Source: Eupeodes corollae
Lineage: Eukaryota; Arthropoda; Insecta; Diptera; Syrphidae
Length of the DNA: 64,000 nucleotides
Direction of reading: 5' to 3'
Assembly (NCBI RefSeq): GCF_945859685.1
Contig: NC_079148.1
Coordinates: 19,727,946-19,791,945 of the forward strand
The number at the start of each line of letters is the position of its first letter. The stretch's first letter is position 1. Below are positions 11,820 to 23,290 of the stretch, piece after piece. The position numbers were made by a program, and so were the translations under genes. The notes beneath the pieces are model-generated. The model was given only the letters and a program-made list of their open reading frames with translations, had not been told where the DNA came from and searched no databases.

Positions 11820-14110
11820 AATTTATTTATTTATTTATTTATCTATCTACGATATGAAAATATCAACAGATTTGAAAAAAAAACTAGAACAAAGTAAAAT
11901 AAATTATAAATATAATGTATGTACATATAAGCAGAAATAAATAATTAAGTTAAAAATCAACATATTTGAGAGAATTTTTTAAAGTTTCTCTGGACATGCA
12001 AAATATATCAACATCTTCATTGGCAATATTAAACAGATTGATACTACAAATAGACTCCCGCTGACCATACAAGGTAGAGTCACATTTGATTGAAAAACAT
12101 AAAATATCACGTATAAAAATAACACTAAAAACCTTCCTTCGCTTTTCAAGAGTTTCAAAACCCAACAACAAACATTTAGAAGTATAGTTTAAAGAGACAT
12201 TAACAGGTAAAACAAAATTTCTCAAAACAAATCTCAAAAAACATTTCTGCACTCTTTCAATTCTGTTAACTTTTTTTTACTGTAGTAGGAAACCAAACAA
12301 TGCTGCAATACTCAAGGACCGGTCGGACTAAGGAACAATAAAGAGACTTCACCGTATAAGGATCCTTAAAACCATAGGAATTTCTTTTAATAAATCCTAA
12401 AAGGGAATTAGCTTTTGAAACTATGCAGTCAACATGGCGCTCAAAACAAAGTTTGGAATCAAAAACTACACCAAGATCTTTTATTTTAAATCCCCTTAAT
12501 AGTTAAATGTCATTCATTAAATAATCCGACAAAATTGGATGTAAAATGCGGTTATAAGTCATTACAGCACATTTGTCATAATTAAGCACAAGGTCGTTAG
12601 TAATCATGAAATCTATTAAGTTCATTTTGGAAGGAAAAACAATCGTCAATAGATTTTATTTCTTTGAAGATCTTTATGTCATCAGCAAATATAAGAACAT
12701 GACAATTACGAAAAACACTTACAACATCATTAATGTACAATAAAAACAAAGAAGGACCCAAATGGCTTCCTTCTGGTACACCCGACAAAGCTAAGATTTC
12801 CTTAGAACGATAGTTGCCTATGAAGACAATCTGTTTTCTTCCTAATAAATAAGATTCAAACCATTTTAAAACTGAGCCATCAAGACCATAAGCTTTAAGT
12901 TTTGCCAACAAAATATTCAAATTAGTTCTGCTAAAAATACAAAATCTGTGTAACACCCATCAACTTGTGCACCGGATTCCATAACAGATGAACAAAAATG
13001 GGTAAACTCAACTAAATTTGTGCACGTTGATCGACCTTTATAAAACCCGTGTTGAAATTCAGAAATAGAATTACCAATTATGTAAACAATTTTTTGGTGC
13101 ATACATTTATCCAAAAGTTTGGGCACTACTGGCATATGGCAAATAGGCCTATAATTAATTACTAAATCCTTCATTCCAGATTTGAATAGAGGAATTATAC
13201 ATGAAGTCTTCCATTCATCTAAATAAGTTCCTGTTGAAAGGGATTTATTAAAAATTATTTGTAAAGGCAGACTTAAGACGGAAGCGCATGATTTTAAAAC
13301 AATTGGGTAAATCCCATGCAAATCTGGAAAAGTTGTAGGCTTAAGCTCTTTAAGCGCAGTAAAAACTTCATCAAATTCAACAAACATGGAACAACAACCT
13401 GTTATGGGTGCTAAATTACATGGAAAACTTGAAAACGAGTTAGACGAACTATACATTTTTTGGAAATGACTAGCAAACATTTCAACTATTTCATTTGAAT
13501 TTGTTGATGAAACTCCATTATATTAGATGCGATCAGGAAAACCAACACTGTTTCGCTTATCATTTACAAATATCCAAAAGGCCTTAGGATTACGTTTTAA
13601 ATTTTATTCAATTGACTGGCAATAGGAACTATACAAAAATTTAGATAAAAACAGAAATTCTTTTCTAAGTCGACAGAAGAATTCATAGTCCGAGAGCAAA
13701 TTAGAAGTTTTAAATTTTGTATGAGCTCTTGTTTTCGCATTTTTGAGTTTTAATAAACGTGCATTATACCAAGGTGGATGATTATTTACTCTTTTTAATA
13801 ATTTAGGCACATATAGATTTCAACCTTTAAAATAAATATCCAAGAAGATGTTAAAACATTCACTGAGTGTCTTGTATTTCAGTTTACATTCCCAATTAAT
13901 AGAATCAAAAAAGCGATTTAATGAAGATAAGTTATTAATATTAAATTTAAAGACAATACTTTCATTATCATTAAAGTAACAAAGATTATTAAAAATAAAG
14001 TTTTCAAAACTTATTTGCATAGCCTTGTGATGAACAGAGTTTGAAAATAAAGGGGAACATTCAAATAATTTAGATTTTAAATCTTCATTAAGAAACAAAA
14101 GGTCTAAAAG
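11820..14110 (-). pseudogene. 5'-truncated jockey-like LINE, ORF2 (reverse transcriptase)
   Basis: A non-LTR retrotransposon on the minus strand that copies its RNA at a nicked target. From right to left: a pre-RT region (13604-14098, PPWYNARLLKLKNAK, then NPKAFWIFVND), RT fingers (FPDLHGIYPIVLKS, NYRPICHMPVVPKLLDKCM, FQHGFYKGRSTCTNL), motif A at YTDF with the following residues lost, motif B SGVPEGSHLGPSLFLLYIND and motif C FADD, both within 12597-12956. The C-terminal region (11950-12252) follows. The 3' end is a (TAAA)n tail, seen as repeated TTTA at 11820-11850. A frameshift near 12930 and several stops disable it. No endonuclease domain remains, so it was truncated at the 5' end. Confidence 0.85.
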
Positions 14111-14689
14111 TCTATTTAATGTACTGTTGAAATGTATTGTTTGTACAAATAGCTGTCGATTAGTTTTCTTAAAATTGTACCACGTATTAAAAACTCTATT
14201 TTTCGTCGTATAAAATTAATATATAGGTAATATTTTGTTTACCAAATATTTGAAAATACTTGAATTTTAGTTTTTCAGTTGCGACTATATGGCAAGCATT
14301 AAATTCATAAAACCGATGTAACGATTTTCAAAAAAAAAAATTGAAAAAAATTAGGGCTTTTTTGAGAAATCATTTAAAAACAAACTTTTTTTGTACATAA
14401 GTTTTTAAATCTTAAAATATAGGAACAAATTCTACACGAACTTTTTGGATTTTCTACAATATTCGTATTTAAGTTTTTTGATTTATAAAAAAACCGTTAG
14501 ATGTTGTTTAAGTTATTAAATAACATTATTGGTTCGTGAGTTTCATTGATTTGTATTTAATTATTTTGGTTTTTAAATAAATTCATCCAACTGAATTTTC
14601 CGAATTCGCTCATGAAGTTGATATTAAACTTTTTCATTAACAGAACTTCTGCAACACACATATAAAGGTTCTGAACACACCCCCTTTTC
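14111..14689. other. AT-rich sequence without recognised features
   Basis: Lies between two LINE relics in opposite orientation. Nothing recognisable. Confidence 0.4.
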
Positions 14690-15850
14690 CCCGTTATTAA
14701 GAATGTTGCTCAAAGGTCTATTTTAGACCCACTTTTGTTTAATATCTTTTTGCATGATTTCCCTTTTTTATATCCCACATCGGTTGAACCGGGTTCTATT
14801 TACTATGCTGATGACTCAATTGTATTCGCAAGTGCTTTTCGACCAACCTTAGCCCTTAAAAAAATAAAGGAAATACTACCACTTGTGGACATTTATTTTT
14901 AGAAATGGGGACTAAAAATTAACCCTAAAAAGTGGATTGACTTGCTTTAGAAATGCGAGCGGAAAAGGACATTACCTTGCAGTTAAAGAGAGTAAATCCC
15001 CTAACCTTACAATTAATAATTTTGAAATAACGTTACGTTCAGAAACAAAGTAATTTGGCTTCAATTTTCAAAACCGATTTCTCTTTAATAAACATGGTAG
15101 GATGACTATAAAAAAGGCAAAAATGGCAGCTGGTTCATTGAAAATAATATGTAACTCGAAATTCCTGCAAAAGAATGTAAGACATTAATAAGACCCATTC
15201 TTACATACATATTCTGCACTTAGTTTGCCGTATTACCAACAGTTGCCAAAGAATTCGAGCAATTTGAACGACAGGTCCTGCGACTTTTTAGAAAACCAAA
15301 TACAAAATCTTATTCCAACAAAATAATCTAAGATTCAACACAAGTAACACCCATCATGCAGTACCAATCAGACTAATTTTTGAAAAAGATAGATCGCACA
15401 ATCTCTCATTCAAACCTTCTAATAGGATCCTTAATAGAATCGAACACCACTGACAGTGTTAATGACAACTTTTACCTTTCACCGTTCAATTGTCTCAACA
15501 AGGAGTCAATCGCTTTTTTAAGACCAGATACAAACTTAGGCCGAATTCCGTTCTATGAAAAGGCATCTCCTTTGAATTATAGAGGTTGATCTTAAAAAGT
15601 TACATGCTCAAAAATGTTATTAACATAAAACCTTAAATTTTAATTGTCAGAGAACTCTATAATAATGTAATAGATAGCAATGAGACTAGTCTTATTTTTA
15701 ACCGGAAGTGGATCAAGGTTCAGTCAACTGCTGATTTCGGGGTAGTCAGAAGATTATTCTGCGTTTTTTTCCTGTACCTTAATCTATTACGGTTTAGTTT
15801 TATTTATTTGTAAGCTTAGTTTTAGTCCTAGTCTGCAAGTTATTATAAGC
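14690..15850 (+). pseudogene. Degraded LINE reverse transcriptase fragment
   Basis: Plus-strand translation gives the RT motif B/C region (QRSILDPLLFNIFLHDFPF, then GSIYYADDSIVFAS) with the catalytic YADD intact near 14800. It continues through KAKMAAGSLKIICNSKFLQK, LIRPILTYIF and FEQFERQVLRLF, typical of the thumb and C-terminal region of jockey-superclade elements. A further frame at 15380-15589 belongs to the extreme C-terminus. Stops and frameshifts are frequent. The 5' part of ORF2 is absent. The 3' boundary is uncertain. Confidence 0.75.
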
Positions 15851-16339
15851 CAGTAAAAAACAAAGCAGGTATAGTTGTCAGGAGCAAGCAATTAATATTA
15901 AAGCAATATATTTCTAGATTACGAAACCGTTATACTATGAATTTAAATTATACAAAATTTAAACAATTTTTGATTTAGGTCAGACATATCTTGAGTCGAG
16001 CAAAACTGAATATTATTGTAATTGAGAGCTGATTGAATATGTCTCAATAAAATAAAAAACTTTTCGTTTATTAATTTGTAAATATTCATATTTTTTATAT
16101 TTGTTTTGTATTTCAATATTTCAAATAAATTAACATTAAAACTTAGACATTTTTTAAATTTTGTTTTTTAGTTCATTATTTTTAATTTTTGAAAAAAATA
16201 ATTCTATGGTTTTTGATTTTGAAAGTATTGTTATGAAAGAAATTCACAAAAAGGGAAAATAAATTAAATTCATTTTATTTTAGTTTCTTCAAAAATCGTT
16301 CATAAATTTTGTACTTAAAAAAAACGGGGTTTTGAAAGC
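15851..16339. other. AT-rich sequence without recognised features
   Basis: No frame or repeat terminus identified. Confidence 0.4.
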
Positions 16340-16436
16340 TAAGTTAAAGCACAAAATATCCCTTAACAATAAATTTTATGATAATTTTGCAAAGTACAAA
16401 CCATCGTCTCCTAGATAAAGTTTAAGTCATTTTATT
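16340..16436 (-). repeat. Repeat B copy B2, distal part
   Basis: The reverse complement matches 35230-35330 (AGCACAAAATATCCCTTAA, CAAAGTACAAA, CTAGATA). The rest of this B copy resumes after family A copy A4, at 17658. Confidence 0.55.
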
Positions 16437-17657
16437 AACTTCCCATAGGAAGTTATTGTAATGGGTCCGATTTGTCAAAATGAAAATTTTGACATTTCTC
16501 GACGTTTCAAGGTCCCTAGAGTCGAAAAAAAAGATTTTTAGAAAGATGTCTGTGCGTGCGTGTGTACGTCCGTACGTCCGAACGTTCGCGACGTTTTTTT
16601 CGTCGTCCATAGCTCAAGAACCAGAAGAGATATCGACTTCAAATAAATTTTGTTATACAGATAATAAGGCAGAAAAATGCAGAAAGGGCTCTCAAGAAAA
16701 CTGCGTGGGTGTTTTTTTTACCATAGCAGTTTGAAAAAAAAGTGAAAATTTTGGTTAACCCTAAATATCTTACGAACCAAAAATGCTAGAGACTTGAATT
16801 AAATTTTATATAATAGATTGTAACGTGATACCAATTATGTATATTTTTGGAAAAAAATCAATATAACGGTTTTTTTTTAAATCAATAAAACTGAAAAAAA
16901 AATTTGTCACCTCCAAAATTTTACGACTGAAATATGATTTCATCTCTTAAACTATTTTGTGCAACGAAGAATAATGTTTTTGACATCTGATAAAATTTTG
17001 AGAAAAATCTAATTGACAATTTTTTTTATAAAAAATAAAAATCTAAAAAAAAAACATTACTCAAAGTTGGTAAAAATTGAATATCGATTCAAATATCTTT
17101 TCAAAAACTTGAAATTTAGGCTTCAAGCTTATTTTATCTTATAAGAAATATTGTTTTCAACATTTTGAAAAATGTTGAGAAAAATCGAATTGACAGTTTT
17201 TTTTACAAAAAATAAAAACCTAAAAAAAAAATAAATTATAAAAGTTGGTAAAAATTGATTTTCGACTCAAATATCTCTTTAAAAATTTTAAATATTGGCT
17301 TCAAAGTAATTTTATCTCATAAGAAGTATTGTTTTCAACATTTGGTAAAATTTTTAAAAAATCGAATTGACATTTTTTTTTACAAAAAATAAAACTCTAA
17401 AAAAAACAATACTAAAACTTCGTAAAAATTTACTTTCGACTCAAATAGATTTTCAAAACTTAAAAATATTGGATTAAAAATTATTTTTATATAAAAATCC
17501 AACAGTCCGTTCTTTCATAAAAAATAAAATCTACAAAAAATAGTACGCAAATTTGGTAAACGTTGATACGAGTACATATAGACAAACTTTTAAGCAAGAC
17601 AAATCGACAAACGGGATGGAAAGTTATCAGTGTGGGTCGCATCCCAGCCTCTTTTTT
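16437..17657 (+). mobile_element. Family A repeat copy A4 (reference copy)
   Basis: Best reference for the family. It begins with the palindrome AACTTCCCATAGGAAGTT (7-bp arms), then ATTGTAATGGGTCCGATTTG. An alternating purine-pyrimidine tract lies at 16551-16580, followed by CATAGCTCAAGAACCAGAAG. The core holds three tandem units; the anchor AATTGAC at 17011, 17188 and 17365 gives a 177-bp period. It ends GGGTCGCATCCCAGCCTC then T6. GGAAGTTAT...TGGGTC...G.AT recurs at 16448-16471 and, with one extra A after GGA, at 17618-17645. A possible 8-bp target duplication TTTATTAA overlaps both edges (16431-16438 and 17655-17662). No coding frame. It interrupts repeat B. Confidence 0.85.
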
Positions 17658-18150
17658 ATTAAGTTTCTGAAAATTCTCATTAGTTATGAGTCCTTTTTTA
17701 CTCCAAATGAATTGTTGAACATTTCTTCAACTTATTGCTTTCATAGTTGTGAAAAATACGTTTCGGAATAAATTTTAAATGCTGATTGCAAATGAGAACT
17801 TCAATTTTAACTATCAGTTTTAATTTAAAAAATGTCTGTTTTCAACATTATTTATATGTTTTTTAATATATATCAAAAACATGATGTAATTGATTAGACG
17901 GTGGATGCGTTACAGTTTTATTAATAAAACTTAATGTCAAATGTTTTCTCTTTTTTCTGCTGGAAACCGTTTTAGCACAAATGGTCTAGAGTTTCTTTTA
18001 GATTTTTGTATGACAAGTGAAATCTAACAACTTATGAACATTTTTCGAACATTTAATGATATACTATAAATATTTTAAGTGAATATTAAAGAAAGGAATC
18101 ACAAATTGGAAAAAGGTGCTTTATAAATTTAGATAGCCTCAAAAAGCCTT
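17658..18150 (-). repeat. Repeat B copy B2, main part
   Basis: The reverse complement follows 34735-35230: AAATGCTGATTGCAAATGAG, GGAAACCGTTTTAG, AAGTGAAATCTAACAACTTATGA and ATAAATTTAGATAGCC all have counterparts there. The order is consistent with a single B element split by A4. The segment to 18350 beyond it is unassigned. Confidence 0.6.
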
Positions 18151-18350
18151 TTAAATTTTACTAACTTATATCTCGAACGACTTACGAGACAGAGTAATTT
18201 AGATTTCAGTATTTAAAAACACTCATTCTAATAAGGTATTCTTTATCAGTGTGCATCTTAATTGTTCGAGTGTAGAGCATTTTTAAGGCCTTGTAGCATT
18301 TCCAGGTTATCTGTCAAGATAATACTTTATCTGTAATGAGATTTTAAAAT

Positions 18351-19896
18351 AAAAAAGAGGCTGGGATGCGACCCACACTGTTAACTTTCCATCCCGTCCG
18401 TCGATTTGTCTTGCTTAAAAGTTTTTCTATATGTACTCGTATCAACTTTTACCAAATTTGCGTACTATTTTTTGAAGATTTTATTTTTTATGAAAAAAAC
18501 GGACTGTTGGATTTTTATATAAAAATTACTGAATATCGAAAACAATATTTTCTGTGAAATAAAATAAGTTGGAAGCTAATATTTTTAATTTTTGAAAACC
18601 TATTTGAGTCGAAAGTAAATTTTTACCAAGTTTTAGTACTGTTTTTTTTAGAGTTCTATTTTTTGTAAAAAAAAACTGCCAATTTGATTTCTTTTCAAAA
18701 TTGTATCGAATGTTGAAATTTATATTTTTTATAAAATAAAATTAGTTTTAAGCCAATATTTAAAATTTTTAAAAAGATATTTGAGTCAAAAATCAATTTT
18801 TGCCAACTTTTGTTGATTTTTGTTTAGGTTTTTAATTTTTTGTACAAAAACAATCTATTTGATTTTTTTTTCAAAATTTTACTGAATGTTAACAAAATTA
18901 TTTTTTGAAAGATAAAAGTAATTTTAAGACAATATCTATAATTTTTGAAAAGATATTTGATTCGAAAATTAATTTTTACCAAAGTTTTATACATTTTTTT
19001 TTTAGTTTTTATTTTTTTTTAAAAACTGTCAATTCGATTTTTCTCAAAATTTGTCGTAATGTTGAAAACAATATTTCTTATAAGTAAAAATTAGTAAGAA
19101 GCTATTATCACAAATTTTTGAAAAGATATTTGAGTCAAAAATCATTTTTTACCAACTTTTGTTAATTTATTTTTGTTTTTTAATTTTTTGTAAAAAAAAC
19201 TGTCAATTCGATTTTTGTCAAAATTTAATTGATTGTTGACAACAAAGTAAATTAAAGACAATATCTCAAAGTTTTTAAAAGATATTTGAGTCGAAAATCA
19301 ATTTTTACCAACTTTTATTAATTTTTTTTTTAGGTTTTTATTTTTGTAAAAAAACTGTCCATTCGATTGTTCTCAAAATTTTATCAGATGTCAAAAACAT
19401 TATTCTTCGTTGCACAAAATTGTTTTGGAAATGAAATCATATTTCAGTCGTAAAATTTTGGAGGTGACAAATTTTTTTTTCAGTTTTTTTGGTTTGTAAA
19501 AAAAAACGTTAAATGGATTTTTTCAAAAAATATATTTGTTTGGTATCACATTACGACATATTATATACAATTTAAAACCAAAATCTTCACTTTTTTTCAA
19601 ACTGCTATGGTAAAAAAACCACCCCCGTAATTTTCTTGAGAGCCCTTTCTGCATCCTTCTGCCTTATTATCTGTATAGCAAAATTTATTTGAAATCGATA
19701 TCTGTTCTGTTTCTTGAGCTATGAACAACTATGGACGTCTCGAACGTACGGACGTACGAACGTACGTACACACGCACGCACAGACATCTTTCCAAAAATC
19801 TTTTATTTCCACTCTAGGGACCTTGAATCGTCGAGAAATATCAACATTTTCAATTTGACAAATCGGACCCATTATAATAACTTCCTATGGGAAGTT
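18351..19896 (-). mobile_element. Family A repeat copy A5
   Basis: Reverse orientation. It starts AAAAAAGAGGCTGGGATGCG and ends at the hairpin AACTTCCTATGGGAAGTT. The core carries about five divergent monomers, seen by the recurrence of TTCGATTTTTxTCAAAATTT near 18685, 18860, 19035, 19205 and 19350. A4 and A5 face each other with their T6 ends inward across about 690 bases, so together they form a large imperfect inverted repeat. Confidence 0.85.
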
Positions 19897-19942
19897 AATA
19901 TAGCTTTTTTATTATCTGCTATTTTCTAAATGTAGCACCCTG

Positions 19943-19971
19943 CTTCTTTGGTCCTTGACAAACCAAAGAAG
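19943..19971. repeat. Perfect 10-bp stem hairpin
   Basis: CTTCTTTGGT and ACCAAAGAAG are separated by 9 bases. It is too short for a microRNA precursor and is not linked to any recognised element. Confidence 0.5.
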
Positions 19972-21504
19972 TATCAGTGAACCATTTGTATGACAAAAAT
20001 TTTCAGGATTGAATATTTCGATCACCTCTTGGTACAGAATTTCGAACCCTTTGCCTGGTTTATTTTTCTGTTTAAATGTTACTTATTCAAGTTTTATTTA
20101 AAGCATGTTCTTCTTCCAAGGAGGGAAACTATCTTCGATTGAATGAGGTTCGGACGAAAAATTCGGTTGAACTGGTATCAAGCTAAATATTTTAAGAAGT
20201 TTAGTATTGAGTTTTTTTCAATATTAAGGAGAGAATGACTTGGACTGGCCAGGCCCTTGCAATCAAATGAAATAGCTCTTTTTTTCCAAAGTTATAAAAA
20301 CAGTTATATCCGGTTTCAGCTCCTGATGCTGACTTACCAAACAGTTTGAACCCTATTATAGAAAAAAAGATGTAATTAATCTTAGTAGGAGGTATAGAGG
20401 CATACAAATAATTGTTGTATGACAAAATTATGGTTTCTACAATGAGCTTACTAAAAATACAAAATGTATGTCAATCAAGTTACTAAGCAGCACAAAAACG
20501 TCTGAAACATTAAAAAATATGTTCTTGGAAGAACTAAATAATAAAGAACTTATTAACCAATAATTAATAACAAATCACTTTCAGATCGACAAGTATGATT
20601 TTTGTTTATGTGTTATTGAAATTAGTGAACGTATTACAAGACCAATTGAACACAATAACATCAAAAATGATACTTGACATTTCTTCAGCGATTTTAGACC
20701 TTGATAAGACTTTTGACAAATCTTAATATTTTTCTCCATTTAGTTAGTTAGAAACAATAAGTAATAATTCGTTGTTAAGAAAACATGTCTTTGATTTATT
20801 TCAAACAATTTCTCAAATAATTTCACTCTGCCTATTTATTTTGAAATGTTCTATGCCTACAACGACTTAACACATTAAATCAAGCACGCATCAGACATGT
20901 CATTTATATACAGAGCTTATTCTACATATACATATATAAGACCATATGTTTGAAGTTGGAATGTCAAAGTTAGATACTTTACGTGCACTTGGTTCCCTTC
21001 TTGGTATTTTGATATTGTACCTAAGGCATACAACTATGTAACACATCACGAAGGCATCATATAAAATACTGACAACATATTTTTGTGATGGAAAGACGGC
21101 AAGAAAAAACAATAACAAAAACAATACAATTCATGACAATCATTAAGTCAAAAACATCGTCGTGCGTCAAAAATAAATATATTCTGCTATTCTGGGTTCT
21201 ACCAGACATAAGACAGTCAAGCAGGAGTTATAATATAATGAAATAACATTCTCAAACAAAAAGATATAAGTTCAAGGTATTCGTAATGAATGCATGTATA
21301 ATATTTCATAAACAAGGAAAAGTTTACACAAAGTTATAAATAAACAAATTTACAAAGTCAAACTTCAAGGCAGAACTTCATTATCCAGCGATGCACTTGA
21401 GTAAAAATTAAGGCAAACAATTGTTTTTATTTTTAAAAAATCAGATTTTCAGAAAACGCATTATCCTTCAACCTCATCTTTAATTTAAATCCCATATTAA
21501 TTAC
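19972..21504. other. Probable intron just downstream of the MNYL exon
   Basis: On the minus strand this follows the GT donor at 21504-21503, so it is intronic if that exon is real. No further exon or element was recognised. Confidence 0.4.
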
Positions 21505-21661
21505 CTTGTCCGGTTACGGGGCAAACAGGAAACAACTGTGCCTGTAAAACTTGCACACGACCCTGGAGCCCAAAAACGTTACTGCTAGCTCCAATTCCAC
21601 CACCACCACCACCAGCACCACTTAAAAATCCTCCCAAAAACGAGCCTGTTAAATAATTCAT
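21505..21661 (-). CDS. Putative alternative first coding exon (52 codons + 1 base)
   Basis: On the minus strand an ATG at 21661 lies in a strong start context (GCTCGCCACCATGA). It opens a 157-base frame beginning MNYLTGSFLGGFLSG, followed by a six-glycine run encoded by GGT/GGA codons and ending QLFPVCPVTGQ. It stops at a good donor, CAAG|GTAATT (GT at 21504-21503), one base into a codon. The hydrophobic, glycine-rich start has no recognised domain. Codon use and GC content differ sharply from the surrounding AT-rich DNA. The exon at 47630-47666 ends in the same phase. That suggests alternative promoters of one gene whose shared exons lie left of the window or were not recognised. Gene identity unknown. 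Confidence 0.55.
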
Positions 21662-23019
21662 GGTGGCGAGCAAAGTTTTAGCTAAAAACGTGCCAGCATT
21701 TTTTTATTTTTTGTAATTTTATTTTTCAACACCAAGTTGGTAATTTATATGACTTTTCATCATCGTCGATATACGGCCCAAGCCAGCCAGCCTATATCAT
21801 GGCTCGTAACTTCATCTCTAAAATGCGGTTTCTGTTTTTTTTTTGGGTGGTTTTTGGCTAACTGCAAAAACTTTTCATTTGTTTTCCTTCCGTTGTCGTC
21901 GTTTGCCTCGTGCGTCGTCACCGATTCAACGTCGTATTTTTTTTATGAAGCTGGATTGGATTTAGTGACGCGACCAAAATTGATTTATTAAAAACTTTCC
22001 GTTCTCAACTTGATTCGCGCATATTTTAATTAGATATTCTCCCGAAACTAAAGCACACTTAAAAATAAAATAACGTCAAAAATAAAACACTTTTGAAAAA
22101 CTTCCTCAGGGCCGCCGCGTTAAAACGAGAAAAAAAAATCACGGTTTGACTTTGAAAAGTTTCATTCGTTGACTGATTGACGATGGTTGTTGATTCCTCC
22201 AAAAAGTCATCGTGCAAATCCGAATTTCAGAGTTCGACGGTTTTTTGGTTTCTTCTTCGTTTTTGGGTTTGTTTTATTTTTCTTTTCGGTTCCGAGCTCT
22301 GCCAGGCTTATAGCTTCACCATGACAAAAATGTGAGGTTATAAACAAGGAGAACATATTTTTTGGCTCAACTGCAGGGAGAATCATCGAATTAGGAGGCA
22401 AATTTTGGGGTTTTAGGGTGAATGCTTGAGGGATGACGATGATGACGACGAAGACGGCTATGTCGATGAAGGAGAATGTAAAAATGTTTTATTCGCTTTC
22501 ATTGCTTTTTTTTGAGGAATTCAATATAAAATCAGCCGGTTTCGAGGTTTTTTTTATTGAGTTTTCTTGGGTTTAATTTCGTTGAATTAGGTTGTTAGGA
22601 TGGTTAAATACCGATAGTTACCAGTTTAAGGGTTATTATTGTTGGTAACTACCGAAAGAAAAAAGTAGACATTTATTTGAATAGAAGTAGCTCTGGTGCA
22701 TTTCTAGAAGGTATATGGTGCCTCATTGAAGAGGGTATTGAATTTTGTGTGTCTTGTTTTAAGAGAGCTATTCAATTGTTCCTTGAACTAGGTTACGATA
22801 CGAGGTTTGTAATTATTATTTATCGAAAAACGATCAAACATGAAATTATCAGATTAATGTAACAATAATATATTTTCTTTGAAAACCGCAACTATAATGA
22901 AAAAAGTAATTTTTTTTATGGTAACTATAAGAAATTTGAAATGAACCCATAAAAAAGTAATTGTAGATTTATGAGAAATTGTAGTATACAAGAGTAGGTA
23001 AGCCAGTCTTGCCCTTAAG
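21662..23019 (-). other. Putative 5' UTR and promoter region of the MNYL exon
   Basis: Less AT-rich than the rest of the window, especially 21740-21980 and 22090-22450, with GTCGTCG/GATGACGACGAAGACG-type words. It lies upstream of the MNYL start on the minus strand. No TATA box, initiator or splice acceptor could be fixed with confidence. Confidence 0.3.
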
Positions 23020-23290
23020 TACAGGGTGATTCGAGGGAGTAGAAATAAAAATGAATAGATATAACTCATGATGTTTTGGACGTAATTATTTTTTAATATT
23101 TTACCATGTACAAATAAGTGCCATTTGAAGTTAATGACGTCCATGTTGTTCGTAGCACGAAAAAAGTCGGTCTAACAAATTGCGTTGAAGCAAGATTGCG
23201 TCTATTAATGCAATTTCCTTTATTGTTGCATCCTTCAGTTTGTCTAGTGTACATGGTTTGACTCTTAAACACTTGACTTCAGATAACCTC
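23020..23290 (-). pseudogene. Mariner-type transposase, C-terminal relic
   Basis: The minus strand encodes VKPCTLDKLKDATIKEIALI followed by LFSCYEQHGRH. This is the typical C-terminus (proline-threonine-leucine-x-x-leucine, then RxxxCxxxxGxH) of insect mariner transposases carrying the DUF4817-type N-terminus. Just left, CAGGGTGATTCG near 23023 looks like the element's terminus. The N-terminal and middle parts of the same kind of transposase lie on the same strand at 25482-26045, beyond repeat Z. The two pieces are probably one element split by Z. Confidence 0.65.

Noticed and set aside
16437..17657. Calling family A a canonical Helitron because of the terminal hairpin.
   Set aside because: No TC start, no CTRR end and no A|T insertion signature. 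Possible 8-bp duplications also argue against it, so the class is left open.
16422..17771. Frames of 60-115 codons in family A copies (for example 16480-16734, 35554-35901, 36889-37101).
   Set aside because: They overlap on both strands, are not shared between copies and lie over hairpin or monomer sequence.
21590..21622. CCA trinucleotide run as a microsatellite.
   Set aside because: On the minus strand it encodes part of the glycine run within the MNYL exon, with mixed GGT/GGA codons, so it is treated as coding.
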